Counted from the stretch's first letter, positions 1-8,221 are shown. The stretch: 45,349 nt of DNA from Thermodesulfobacteriota bacterium (GCA_034189135.1 JAXHVO010000106.1:1-45349), one strand, 5' to 3'. Notes: generated from the letters alone by a model not told the origin. Translations and numbers: made by a program.

Positions 1-438
1 TGGATTTTGGTCACAGAATCAGCGCTGTTACCTTTAATCCAAAAGGAGCATTTTTTAAATACTCAGCATAGCTTTTGCCATTCTCCCCAGCTTAGCTGGG
101 GGTTTAGCTCTGTAATTAACTATCCGGGTATTGAAAGCCATCCCGGCCATCAGCGTGCCTGCGAATTGTTTGATGGCTTCAGCGGTATGCTTAGTTTTGA
201 GCTAAAAGGTGGTGTGGAAGCTGCAGAACGTTTTATGCAAAACACCGCCCTGCCGATTGTTGCCCCGAGTCTTGGGGGCATCGAATCGCTAATCACCCGG
301 CCGGTGACCACTTCTCATTCCGGTCTTTGCCAGGAAGATCTGAAAAAACTTGGAATTTCAGACAACTTAATTCGATTCTCCGTCGGTATCGAAGCAACCG
401 AAGATTTAATTGAAGATTTCAAGCAGGCATTGGACTAA
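1..438 (+). CDS. Cystathionine gamma-synthase/lyase-type PLP enzyme, C-terminal part (cut by window edge)
   Basis: The frame is open from base 1. From about base 112 it reads as the C-terminal domain of the Cys/Met-metabolism PLP-dependent enzymes (cystathionine gamma-synthase, cystathionine gamma-lyase, methionine gamma-lyase): NYPGIESHP, then GMLSFELKGG, then SLGGIESLITRPVTTSHSG, which carries the substrate-carboxylate binding region, and a typical ending. The PLP lysine would lie upstream, outside the window. The residues encoded by bases 1-111 do not resemble the family, and they include a short palindrome (CCCCAGC TTA GCTGGGG) at about 86-102. A different frame (bases 3-71) ends at a stop at 69-71. 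The gene may therefore be a broken 3' fragment. Family assignment of the C-terminal part is firm; intactness is not. Confidence 0.7.
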   Translation, partial: WILVTESALLPLIQKEHFLNTQHSFCHSPQLSWGFSSVINYPGIESHPGHQRACELFDGFSGMLSFELKGGVEAAERFMQNTALPIVAPSLGGIESLITRPVTTSHSGLCQEDLKKLGISDNLIRFSVGIEATEDLIEDFKQALD

Positions 439-556
439 ATATACGGATATTCAGCATCGAACATTAAATGGCCAAGGACATGGCTTTTAAAATAAAACTA
501 TGATTAATTGATTCTATCCTCGGTAATTTGTTTTTTAAATCTTTAATTTATATACA

Positions 557-898
557 AGGGGTCGGGGGGGTTCAATCCCTACTCAGTTCGTCCCGAGAAG
601 CGCCCATTTGCCCGTATCCGCCTTAACAATAATTTTGAGAAACTGGTGTACGGTCCGCCTGCGGCGGACTGAGATTCGATTTGAGCCAGCCCCAGGGGAC
701 AGAATCTCACGGCCGCGTTGATCGTCTCTGCCTGTATGGATTTAACTGAGAAGATAGGGGGCGTGTACAGAGTACTGGACTTATTTGTTAAGGCGGATAC
801 GGGCAAATGGGCGCTTCTCGGGACGAACCACTCACAAGCATTAAATCTCAAACGGTTCACAAAAAAAGGCTATTGATAAAAAACTCCCCGACCCCTCG
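557..898. repeat. Palindromic repeat element, copy 1 (44-bp perfect arms)
   Basis: Bases 586-629 are the exact reverse complement of 785-828 (44 of 44 by eye). Between the arms is a core at about 649-777 that begins and ends with GTAC and contains a small hairpin, GTCCGCC-TGC-GGCGGAC. Outside the arms, AGGGGTCGGGG (557) and CCCCGACCCCT (ending 898) form a further inverted pair that may mark the real ends. The reverse complement of this core reappears at about 43588-43706 with roughly five mismatches over 90 bases. No convincing gene lies in 439-906. The element looks like a non-autonomous (MITE-like) repeat or a mobile structured RNA. Confidence 0.85.
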
Positions 899-906
899 AT
901 CAATTA

Positions 907-1371
907 TTATCGTATTACCGGTATGTGATATCTTTTATCATTTATCTTGATGAAGTAAACATCATTATCATTTTCCATGAACTTTGATATCTTTATCATG
1001 CTTTGTTCGGTAAATTTTACCAGCTCTTCTCCATCCTTGGCATATAAACGGTCTTTTTTTATAAAAAGCTCTTCAGGGTTCAGTCTGATTTGTTTTTTGG
1101 TGTTCAATAAAAGGTAAATATCTTCTTTGGTGAAAATATTAAACACGAATAAAGCGGTGTCTTCATATTTGAAATAAACCTTCTCAGTATAACTGTCCGT
1201 AGCCTGGGCAACATGGTAGCCGTCTTTATCTTTTCTGATTGACGAATGAAAGAAATCGATTATTTTTTTGTGCTCAAACTCTCCATGTTTATTGTGCCAG
1301 CGGCCATTTGAGTCAAGCCAGAATACAGCCTTATCGCTGGAAATCACAATTTCTTTAGGCTGTTTTTTCAT
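907..1371 (-). CDS. Small conserved-looking protein, DUF1285-like by pattern
   Basis: This is a 154-residue cytoplasmic protein without signal peptide or membrane segment. The N-terminal half (a W-x-x-x-G-R-W pattern near residues 18-24, then a charged helix and a beta-rich stretch ending FVFNI) is reminiscent of DUF1285-type proteins, but the resemblance is loose and I would not assign a function. It lies 52 bases downstream of the coiled-coil pseudo-receiver gene on the same strand, so the two are probably cotranscribed. The start follows that gene closely. There are no cysteines or catalytic motifs to suggest an enzyme. Confidence 0.6.
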   Translation of the reverse strand: MKKQPKEIVISSDKAVFWLDSNGRWHNKHGEFEHKKIIDFFHSSIRKDKDGYHVAQATDSYTEKVYFKYEDTALFVFNIFTKEDIYLLLNTKKQIRLNPEELFIKKDRLYAKDGEELVKFTEQSMIKISKFMENDNDVYFIKINDKRYHIPVIR

Positions 1372-1423
1372 GATACTTTTCCATTGCCTGGATCAAACCT
1401 GTCTCCCCGCTGGTGGAAAAACA

Positions 1424-3310
1424 TTATGCAGAACCCTGCTTGGCCTTGGTGACTAGTTGTTCGGCTATCTTGGATTCCAACCGAATACGCGTCTCCTTGT
1501 GTGCTTTTTTCTCCTCTTCAAGTAATTCGGCATTCTTTTCAGCGTCTCTGGCCAGTTTCTTTTTGAGGTCATCAATCTCGGCACTTTTTTTCTGTTTAAT
1601 TCCGCCAATTTCTGAAGAATACTTTTTATCGAGTTCATGCAGATCTTGCTTATATTTTTTATCGAGGGTCTTTAATTCCTCCTGATACTTTTTGATGGCT
1701 TTTTTATGTTCGGCATTGAGCCGTGTAATTTCTTCAGCATGCTTTTTTTCCAGTTTGGGGATAAGGTCATGACGTCCTTTCTCTAATTTTTGGAACTCCT
1801 CATGTGACTCGAGTATGGCCTTGAACTTGGCTCTAGCTTCTTCCTTTTCTTTCTCAATCTGTTTTTTTAACGAGTCAACCGTTTTTTGGTGTTCTTCTTT
1901 TAAGCGATCAACCGTTGCCTTGTTTTCGTCCATTAGAGCGTCTATTTCAGTATCAAGGAGGCCCTGAACGCCGTCGACTCCTGATTTGAAACTTCCGAGC
2001 TCATTCTGGTGCTCTTTTTTCAACTGCGCTATTGTTTCGTCAAATTCATGCTGCTTCTTTTCGATTCTCTGCTGCCATTTAATGTCTGACTCATTGACGG
2101 CTTTGGTTTTTTCTTTTTCAACTTGTTCTCTTAAAGAGTCGATCTTGGCATCATGTTCGAGCTGTAGTTTGTCAAACTTTTGCTGATAATCACTTTCTGC
2201 CAGAGCTTTGGCATTGATTTTTTCCTGTTTCAGTTTGTTTTTTAAAGAAACAACCGCTTCCTCGTGCGTTTCAGCTAGCTTTTTTACCGAATCTTCGTGC
2301 TCCTTATTTATCTTATCGATGATTGAATCGTAGTGCTTTTTTGATTCATCAAGGGTCGCTTTCAGTTTGGCCAATTCGGCGGGCATTGCCTCATAGCGAA
2401 GGGACAGTTCTTTCTCTCGGGCTTGACTCTGTTCCAATTCAGCCTTGAGGTTGAGCATGCGCTTTGCCAGTTCTTTGAGCCGTTCATCACCGGTTAAAGC
2501 CTTGTAACGGTATTTCCCAAGCTGTTCAGTAATCTGGACAATCTGCCGTTCCCTTCTCGCCAAGTTTTCACGAAGGTTTAAATAGTCTCTCGAAAACGGC
2601 GAGCTTCGTGCCTCGCGTTGCGTTTCTTCAATCTTAGCCTGCAGGCCGGCAATTTCTATTTCTTGCTGATGAAGGCGTTGTTCCAAGTCATCATCGGTAT
2701 ATGATTCCTCCGCAACATACCGATCCGAATCATTTTCGGTATGCGACGAGTCGTCGTCTGGATCGATAGTCTCGCCACCGATATTTTCTTTATAAAGTTC
2801 GGCCAGCCACTCCGGCTCATCGTCAAGTGCATCCAGGGGTCCATCAATAGTTGCATTCCCTGATAGATTTTTTGCTGCGGCATCCATTGCGGGCGGATCG
2901 GATATTGGCACTGCATCCACTTGTTCGGCAGGCGTTAAATCGATCAGCGTGGATATTTTTTCAACGAATGCGCCATTGAAAAAATCCGTTTCATTAATAT
3001 AGGCATCTGCATGATATCTTTGTTTCCCATGCAGATTAAGATCTGATTGGGGAATATTGGAAGAAATCAGAATAACCGGTATTTGACTGCCGGTCACTTT
3101 TTTGGCTTTGCTGCAAAGTGCCAGGCTGGATTTATCTGATTGTCGTGCGGCAACAAAAACCGCTGTGGGCTTGAGTGATTTAACGATATGAATGCCGTTT
3201 TCACCGGCTTCCACCAATTGCGCTTCATACCCGTACGGCATCAATGTATTTCGTATTATTTCAATGAGGTCATTGTTGTTATCCATGACCATAACGCGGC
3301 GATCGGTCAT
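1424..3310 (-). CDS. Pseudo-receiver domain fused to a long coiled coil (FrzS/AglZ-like architecture)
   Basis: This is a 628-residue protein. Residues 1-125 have the receiver fold pattern: MVMDNNND at the acidic pocket, IPVILISS at beta-4, and HADAYI at beta-5. The phosphoacceptor Asp expected near residue 54 is Ala (VFVAAR), one acidic-pocket residue is Asn, and the beta-5 Lys-Pro is missing. It is therefore unlikely to be phosphorylated in the usual way. Residues about 128-200 are acidic and probably disordered. Residues about 205-615 are almost continuous E/K/L-rich heptads, a very long coiled coil. Receiver plus long coiled coil is the plan of the Myxococcus motility/polarity proteins FrzS and AglZ; orthology is inferred from architecture only. 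No membrane segment is present. Confidence 0.75.
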   Translation of the reverse strand: MTDRRVMVMDNNNDLIEIIRNTLMPYGYEAQLVEAGENGIHIVKSLKPTAVFVAARQSDKSSLALCSKAKKVTGSQIPVILISSNIPQSDLNLHGKQRYHADAYINETDFFNGAFVEKISTLIDLTPAEQVDAVPISDPPAMDAAAKNLSGNATIDGPLDALDDEPEWLAELYKENIGGETIDPDDDSSHTENDSDRYVAEESYTDDDLEQRLHQQEIEIAGLQAKIEETQREARSSPFSRDYLNLRENLARRERQIVQITEQLGKYRYKALTGDERLKELAKRMLNLKAELEQSQAREKELSLRYEAMPAELAKLKATLDESKKHYDSIIDKINKEHEDSVKKLAETHEEAVVSLKNKLKQEKINAKALAESDYQQKFDKLQLEHDAKIDSLREQVEKEKTKAVNESDIKWQQRIEKKQHEFDETIAQLKKEHQNELGSFKSGVDGVQGLLDTEIDALMDENKATVDRLKEEHQKTVDSLKKQIEKEKEEARAKFKAILESHEEFQKLEKGRHDLIPKLEKKHAEEITRLNAEHKKAIKKYQEELKTLDKKYKQDLHELDKKYSSEIGGIKQKKSAEIDDLKKKLARDAEKNAELLEEEKKAHKETRIRLESKIAEQLVTKAKQGSA

Positions 3311-4359
3311 CTAAATGCTCCCTCAAAAAATGATCCCAACCCGGACTAAAAAATTATCTACGCATGGCATACAGGTAAACATCCTGCCAAAGCTGTAAAA
3401 ATTTATTCAGCCTAAACCTGTAGCCTTCCAATCTTGAAGATGAGTCGATTATAAGTACTTTCGTATGTTAATGGGGCGTTGAAGTGCTTTTGGCAGGTAG
3501 AGACCGCTGGGTTGTTTATTCGATGTGGATGCCGATTAAGATGATGCAGGGCATTGCCTGGCTTCATTGAAAGCGACACCGGTTGCTCTTTCGTTATACT
3601 CGCTGCATCTTTACTACCCACGCCAACCGGTAATCAGCCAGACTGAAAGTCTTTGGTGATATAACGGCAGTGAATTTCAAAACCCCCGGCGTTTTTGCAG
3701 GGTAATTTACAGCTAAAAACGAACCCGACGGTCTTGTCCAACCGTGTTTATGTGAGTTTTTCAATCAACTCGTCGACAAGCTGCAATTCTGCCTGTTTTG
3801 AACTCAAATAACTTGGCATTTTTGCACGATAAATTTTACAGGCTTTTAACAACACCTTTTGCTGCATCTCACTTAACTCCAGTTTTAGCAATGAGCCCCC
3901 GGAGTTGGTCATTTTCTCTGGTTTTTCAAAATCATATATTTTAATGTGAGCAACTCCTGTACCAATCGGGCACTGCTTCTATAAAAGCGGTGTGAGATCT
4001 TTGCAAAACTTCAATTCTCGTGTATTTACCTGGAAGAGTCTCCACCAGGGCCTATAATGCACTTTTGCTACATCGACAACGAGTTGTTTTTTGGAGCAAG
4101 TGGGCGCACCTTGTCTTTAAACTTGGCCTGCGATCAGATTCAACCGCAACTTGCCTTCCGTGTCTGCTTGGCTTGGATGCGCCTTCCTTGGGAATCAGCA
4201 CTCTTCCTGCCCATTTAACATGAACAATACTTGGCCATTCCTCCTTAGCGTCCTCCTTGGGCTACCTTTTTAAGGCCTCCCGTTGGAGAACGCCGTTTAT
4301 TTATCTCATTGGAAGAAGTTCGATCGAAAATATTCTATCTTTCGAATGTCTCTCCCCTT
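3311..4359. other. Long intergenic stretch with no clear gene
   Basis: About 1 kb between the coiled-coil gene and the tandem paralogues. Apart from a 54-codon minus-strand reading frame at 3748-3912 there is no frame with convincing protein-like composition. A minus-strand frame around 4060-4260 is open for about 60 codons and rich in basic residues, but it lacks a start and is recognisable as nothing. The stretch may contain decayed genes. Confidence 0.5.
3748..3912 (-). CDS. Possible small protein or gene remnant (54 residues)
   Basis: A short minus-strand frame starts at an ATG at 3912 and ends with TAA at 3748-3750. The product is amphipathic and helical (ELSEMQQKVLLKACKIYRAK, then a second helix ending in VDELIEKLT). 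The frame stays open upstream of the ATG to about base 3985, with protein-like composition (CPIGTGVAHIKIYDFEKPEK). This suggests the 3' remnant of a longer gene rather than a native small protein. No ribosome-binding site is obvious. Function unknown. Confidence 0.3.
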   Translation of the reverse strand: MTNSGGSLLKLELSEMQQKVLLKACKIYRAKMPSYLSSKQAELQLVDELIEKLT

Positions 4360-5190
4360 CTATTTATCAGTGTCTTTCTCTTTTTCCGCACCAGCCGGTC
4401 CTTTTTTCTCAGGCGGTGCGCTGGCAGCTGGCTCTTTTTTCTCACTCGTCGCACCGGCAACCCTTACCGATCCTCCGGCGCCTGTTTCTGATTTTCTTGC
4501 TTCGACCGTAATATTCTTGCGTTTTCTGGGCGGAATTTCTTTGCGTTCATCAAAAGTGACCAAAAGTACCGGAGGGATAACTCCATCCATCTTTAAGCGC
4601 TCATCAAAAAACGCATTCCTGATATTACTGGCATGAATGGAAATTTCCTCCATATCCGAATTGCCGCTGCCTTCAAGTTGGGAAATTTTATCGAGAATCT
4701 CCAATATGATTCTGTTCAGCGGGTCATCCTGCCCTTTTTCCTTGTCCAAATGCTTACCCATCGCATTGAGGTTGGCAATCGTCAGGGGATAAATCCTGTA
4801 TCCTTCTTTCGGTGAGCTGTATACGGATTGAAGTACTCCCAGAATGACGGAAAGGTTTTTTTCATAAATACCTCCCTTGTGCCACTTGGTCATCATTCCG
4901 AAAATTCGATGAACGATATAGTCGTTGGGTTGCACCGCAGATAACAGCAAAAACGGGTCGCGTTCTCCGATCAGTGCATCTATCACCCAATGGTTTTCAA
5001 TCTCGAGGATCTTTAAAAAGAGGGGACAATTTTCTGGTGTTATTCCTACGGTGCTAAGAAAACCGCCATAAGTAATTGCGGCTTCAACCGCCTCAGTGGT
5101 TCTGCATTGGAAAATTCCCTGCAATAGCCTGTTTTCAATTTCTTGGATTTGTTCTTCCGTCCAATTTTCAGTATATTCAAAAGCTGTCAT
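4360..5190 (-). CDS. Unknown protein, downstream member of a tandem paralogous pair
   Basis: This 276-residue soluble protein shares a body of about 200 residues with its upstream neighbour (5224-5946). Shared blocks include PLFLKxLEIENHWVxDALIG, DPFLLLS, GGIY, SSPxxGYxIYPLTI and GKHLxxEKGQxDPxNR, in the same order. I do not recognise the family. The last 50 residues are a low-complexity tail rich in Lys, Pro, Ala and Glu, starting with a basic PPRKRKN segment, and absent from the paralogue. No signal peptide, membrane helix or metal-binding motif is seen. The start is supported by AAGGAGGA seven bases upstream. It lies 33 bases from the paralogue, so the pair is one operon. Confidence 0.75.
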   Translation of the reverse strand: MTAFEYTENWTEEQIQEIENRLLQGIFQCRTTEAVEAAITYGGFLSTVGITPENCPLFLKILEIENHWVIDALIGERDPFLLLSAVQPNDYIVHRIFGMMTKWHKGGIYEKNLSVILGVLQSVYSSPKEGYRIYPLTIANLNAMGKHLDKEKGQDDPLNRIILEILDKISQLEGSGNSDMEEISIHASNIRNAFFDERLKMDGVIPPVLLVTFDERKEIPPRKRKNITVEARKSETGAGGSVRVAGATSEKKEPAASAPPEKKGPAGAEKEKDTDK

Positions 5191-5223
5191 CTTTTCCTCC
5201 TTGTGTACTGTTAAACACCAGTA

Positions 5224-5946
5224 TTAGTCTGCAAAAACATACCGCGGCGGCACTTCGTCTTCACGGTAATCCCCACGCACAATCAGAACCTGTGGGATTA
5301 TGTCTTCTAACATTTTGGTATTGTCGAAAAGGGCGGTTCTAATCTTCAAGGCTTGTCTCGCCACCTGTTCCATGTTGTCATCCAGCTGCAATCCTGCAAG
5401 ATTCCCAATTTTTTCAAGAATATCCAGAATACACCTATTGCTTGGGTCGGCCTGTCCCTTCTCTTGTTCCAGATGTTTTCCCAGGTTGTCGATGTCTGAA
5501 ATAGTTAATGGATAAATTTTATATCCATCACGTGGAGAGCTATACGAGTTTTGCAGCACACCAAGCACGATTGCCAGAGTCTTCGGATAGATACCACCTG
5601 CTCGCCACCTTGTTAGCAGTCGAAAACATCTGGAAACCAAGTAATTATTGGGTGGAATGGTTGACAATAGCAAAAAAGGATCTTGGTCTCCAATCAAGGC
5701 ATCCAGTACCCAGTGATTTTCGATTTCCAGCATTTTCAGAAACAGTGGATAATTTTCAGAAGTCAGCCCGGACATTCTGAGAAATCTCGCATAACTGACA
5801 GAAGCTTCCACCGATTCAACAGTTCGCGCAGACATTAACTGATGCAGAACCCTGGTTTCTGTATCTGAAATGGATTGCTTCACGCCCTGACTACTTGAAA
5901 TTTTTTCCCGGTCTGTAGTAGTTGAATCTTTTTCTTGTTTTGCCAT
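5224..5946 (-). CDS. Unknown protein, upstream member of a tandem paralogous pair
   Basis: This 240-residue soluble protein opens with a polar, Ser/Thr/Lys-rich 30-residue leader and then has the same body as the 4360-5190 product, with the shared blocks EIENHWVLDALIG, DPFLLLS, SSPRDGYKIYPLTI and GKHLEQEKGQADPSNR. It ends without the basic tail of its neighbour. The conserved His, Trp, Asp and Glu residues in the shared blocks could be functional, but no known fold is evident. A purine-rich ribosome-binding stretch (GGAAAGGAAAG) precedes the start. The divergence between the copies suggests an old duplication. Confidence 0.75.
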   Translation of the reverse strand: MAKQEKDSTTTDREKISSSQGVKQSISDTETRVLHQLMSARTVESVEASVSYARFLRMSGLTSENYPLFLKMLEIENHWVLDALIGDQDPFLLLSTIPPNNYLVSRCFRLLTRWRAGGIYPKTLAIVLGVLQNSYSSPRDGYKIYPLTISDIDNLGKHLEQEKGQADPSNRCILDILEKIGNLAGLQLDDNMEQVARQALKIRTALFDNTKMLEDIIPQVLIVRGDYREDEVPPRYVFAD

Positions 5947-5992
5947 AATTCTTTCCTTTCCTTGGTGTTATGTTTTTGTTTAATTGCTTTTT

Positions 5993-6021
5993 ACTATATC
6001 ATAATATGATGAGGTCATAAA
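5993..6021 (-). promoter_or_regulatory. Candidate sigma-70 promoter with an embedded palindromic operator
   Basis: Reading the minus strand, TTTATG (6021-6016) and TATAGT (5998-5993) are 17 bases apart and lie about 50 bases upstream of the paralogue operon. The spacer end holds a palindrome, ATCATA-A-TATGAT (5998-6010), placed where a bound repressor would block polymerase. The -35 match is weak. Confidence 0.35.
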
Positions 6022-6180
6022 TATACTGGGTGCGTTCGATCAGGTTAAGAACCGATATGCGCCATCCCCGGATAATTTATTCTAACCAGTTATGGACTTG
6101 ATGATTCAAAACCAACCGCTTGAATCCCTAAACATGATGCCTTCGGGGATGAGATTTTAAGATCATCTGCTAAAGCCAAC

Positions 6181-6405
6181 ATGGTTGATTTGATGGCGTC
6201 ACTTTTATCGATTCCGTCGTATCGCTCAAAACTGCCGAAATCAACCAGCAAAAAACCACTGCGACTTATCGCTTATGAAGTTGATGGAGCAAAATACCCG
6301 GTTGCTGCCAACAGCTATGATTTGTCAGCAGAACAGGTAGCAGCATATAAACTTCGATAGGATATAGAACGCTTTTTTCGCATGGTAGCCAAAGCAATAT
6401 ATTGA
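6181..6405 (+). pseudogene. IS4-type transposase remnant, interrupted by a nonsense codon
   Basis: The plus frame from 6181 reads RLIAYEVDGAKYPVAANSYD, then LSAEQVAAYKLR, stop, DIERFFRM, which matches the conserved stretch around the third catalytic acidic residue of IS4-family transposases (usually LYKLRW-x-IE-x-FF). The TAG at 6358-6360 sits exactly where Trp (TGG) is expected. Only about 75 codons remain, ending at a TGA at 6403-6405. Codons upstream of 6181 may add a little more. There are no visible terminal repeats, so this is an old fragment. Confidence 0.65.
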
Positions 6406-6757
6406 AACATTATAGTATTTTTATATTTGAGTGTCAAGATAAAAACTATTGATTGCTTAACCTTACGACACAGTTTATAAGACCATATCACGTTACATCT
6501 TTGCAATCTAAAAACATCATTCCGGCTTAGATTGAAAAAAAACGTCAATATAATCTTTTGAATACCTCATCTGCTTGCGGCGGAGAGCATCGTTTTTGAG
6601 CGAACCCCGGCTGGTTTTTGTATAAACTTTTTTGTTTTAAAATCTTTACTGAATCAGCTTTTCCTGCTATGGTTTTATGGTTCTGCTATCCGGGCCAATT
6701 CTGTTTTATGGTTTGATATCTTTGAAAAACAGCAAGTTAAACAAGGAGCCTCTTTTA

Positions 6758-7678
6758 GTGACAGAGCAAAAAAAACCTCCGGTATTTGGTGTTATCAGAC
6801 AGCGTATTTTCGGGATTCCGGTTGATCGGAAAATACTGTTTTCCAACCCTAAAAATATTTACAAGAAAAAAATTGAGAAGCGGCAGCGAAAGCTGATTGT
6901 CAAGATTTCCTTTATCAAACCTTTTATAAAGGAAAACGAAAGAGTACTTCTGATCACCACCGGATATTCACCGATTTCAACTATCGAAAAATACCTTATC
7001 GGCTGGCTTTTTATTTATCTAAAAAGATCTTTATTTATTTTCACCAACAAGCGCATTTTTCATATACCGACCACTCCGATTTATTCATACAGAAATTCGA
7101 TCGCACAGATCCTTTATTCACAATGCAACTCGATATACATGAAGGGGAAATCCCTCGTGGTCAGGTACGCAAAACATGGGAGTAAAGATAAATTTATCGG
7201 TATAGCCGGAAAAGAAAAAAATAAAATCAAACAACTGCTCAAAACCATACGATGGGAGCCAATAGAGGGTGACACTTCTACCAGAACACACCTTTGCCCA
7301 CGATGCACCAATGAGCTTCCTGCTGATAGCTATATCTGCGAAAGTTGTAAACTGAAGTTTAAAACAAACGCTGTTGCGGTCATCATTTCTATATTATTTC
7401 CCGGTGGTGGCTATTTTTTCACCCGACAGTATTTTCTGGGAATAATTGCTGCTTTAACAGAGGCAATCCTCGCAATTTATCTGGTGATATCTTGGCTTAA
7501 TACACTCAATGGTGATAAAAATGGTATTTTTTCTCTGATCATCTATGCATTCGCCATTCTTTTCGTAAAAGCAATCTCCATTCTCCATTCTTTAGACTTT
7601 ATTAAAGAATTTATTCCTAAGAAAAAAAATCCGTTCTTAAAACACACCGATAGAAATCCAAACCTAACTTCTCAATAA
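6758..7678 (+). CDS. Membrane protein with PH-like region, zinc ribbon and C-terminal helices
   Basis: The start chosen is GTG at 6758, because AAGGAG lies nine bases upstream; the frame is open further back (to 6677) without such a site. The 306-residue product has an N-terminal basic region, then IKENERVLLITTGYSP and a hydrophobic stretch followed by LFIFTNKRIFHI, a pattern like bacterial PH-like (bPH) domains. A zinc ribbon follows (CPRC, ten residues, CESC). The C-terminal third has about three membrane helices, one with an FPGGGYFFTRQYFLG motif of the kind seen in small TM2-like membrane proteins. The combination suggests a membrane-surface scaffold or sensor; function unknown. A repeat-family fragment begins at its stop codon. 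Confidence 0.7.
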   Translation: MTEQKKPPVFGVIRQRIFGIPVDRKILFSNPKNIYKKKIEKRQRKLIVKISFIKPFIKENERVLLITTGYSPISTIEKYLIGWLFIYLKRSLFIFTNKRIFHIPTTPIYSYRNSIAQILYSQCNSIYMKGKSLVVRYAKHGSKDKFIGIAGKEKNKIKQLLKTIRWEPIEGDTSTRTHLCPRCTNELPADSYICESCKLKFKTNAVAVIISILFPGGGYFFTRQYFLGIIAALTEAILAIYLVISWLNTLNGDKNGIFSLIIYAFAILFVKAISILHSLDFIKEFIPKKKNPFLKHTDRNPNLTSQ

Positions 7679-7765
7679 ATTTTCATGCCCGACTGGGCAC
7701 AACGACGCATGAAACCTAAGGTTCGGCCGGGGAATTGCCTATGGGCCTGTTACCATACTTAACAA
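7677..7765 (+). repeat. Partial copy of the palindromic repeat (single arm plus flank)
   Basis: The segment matches the reverse complement of 43726-43815 across about 88 bases: a flank with its own hairpin (TTTCATGC ... GCATGAAA) and then one arm (7720-7765) beginning GGTTCGGCCGG and ending CTTAACAA. The conserved core and the second arm are missing. It begins at the stop codon of the preceding gene and may serve as its 3' end structure. Confidence 0.75.
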
Positions 7766-7906
7766 TCCTATCTGGAGATGAACCTACGACAGCTATCTCG
7801 CTTCAAAAGGCTTAAAAACATCTTTTTTCTTTTATAGGAGTTGTAAACTATTTTAAAGGGTCATCCGTCTTATGGTTTTAAAAGATAAGAAAAAGGAGAC
7901 ACGGCA

Positions 7907-8221
7907 ATGAAAAAAATAGCCCTATTGATATCAGTAATGCCGGTCTTTTTTTATGCGACCATCGATTTTGTTCAGGCAGGCATATCGGGTAACAGACAGA
8001 TTAAACAGCAAAAAAGAATCCATCAGGGATTAAAAAGCGGAGAACTGACCAAACAGGAGGCTCTCCGGCTTGAACGGGAACAGCGCCGCATTCAAAAAAC
8101 AAAACAGAAGGCATTGAAAGATGGTAAACTGACACAAAAAGAACGATTTCGGTTGGAACATCAGCAAGATAAGGCCAATAAACATATTTACCGCTTAAAA
8201 CACAATAAAAAGAACAACTAG
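7907..8221 (+). CDS. Small secreted, highly basic protein with an internal duplication
   Basis: A 104-residue protein preceded by AAAGGAGA. Residues 1-25 form a signal peptide (MKK, hydrophobic core, cleavage near VQAG). The mature part is very basic and helical, and contains two similar units of about 28 residues: RIHQGLKSGELTKQEALRLE and KALKDGKLTQKERFRLEHQQ. Similar small periplasmic proteins with G-x-L-T-x-x-E repeats occur in other Proteobacteria, without an assigned function that I can name. It is followed 49 bases later by the ECF sigma operon and may belong to the same envelope-stress unit. Confidence 0.7.
   Translation: MKKIALLISVMPVFFYATIDFVQAGISGNRQIKQQKRIHQGLKSGELTKQEALRLEREQRRIQKTKQKALKDGKLTQKERFRLEHQQDKANKHIYRLKHNKKNN

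Noticed and set aside
579-860. 93-codon minus-strand frame inside palindromic repeat copy 1
   Set aside because: It lies across the inverted arms and conserved core of the repeat, has no ribosome-binding site and no protein-like pattern; the sequence is explained by the repeat.
3412-3621. 69-codon minus-strand frame
   Set aside because: It has no ribosome-binding site, no recognisable motif and no plausible domain; composition looks random.
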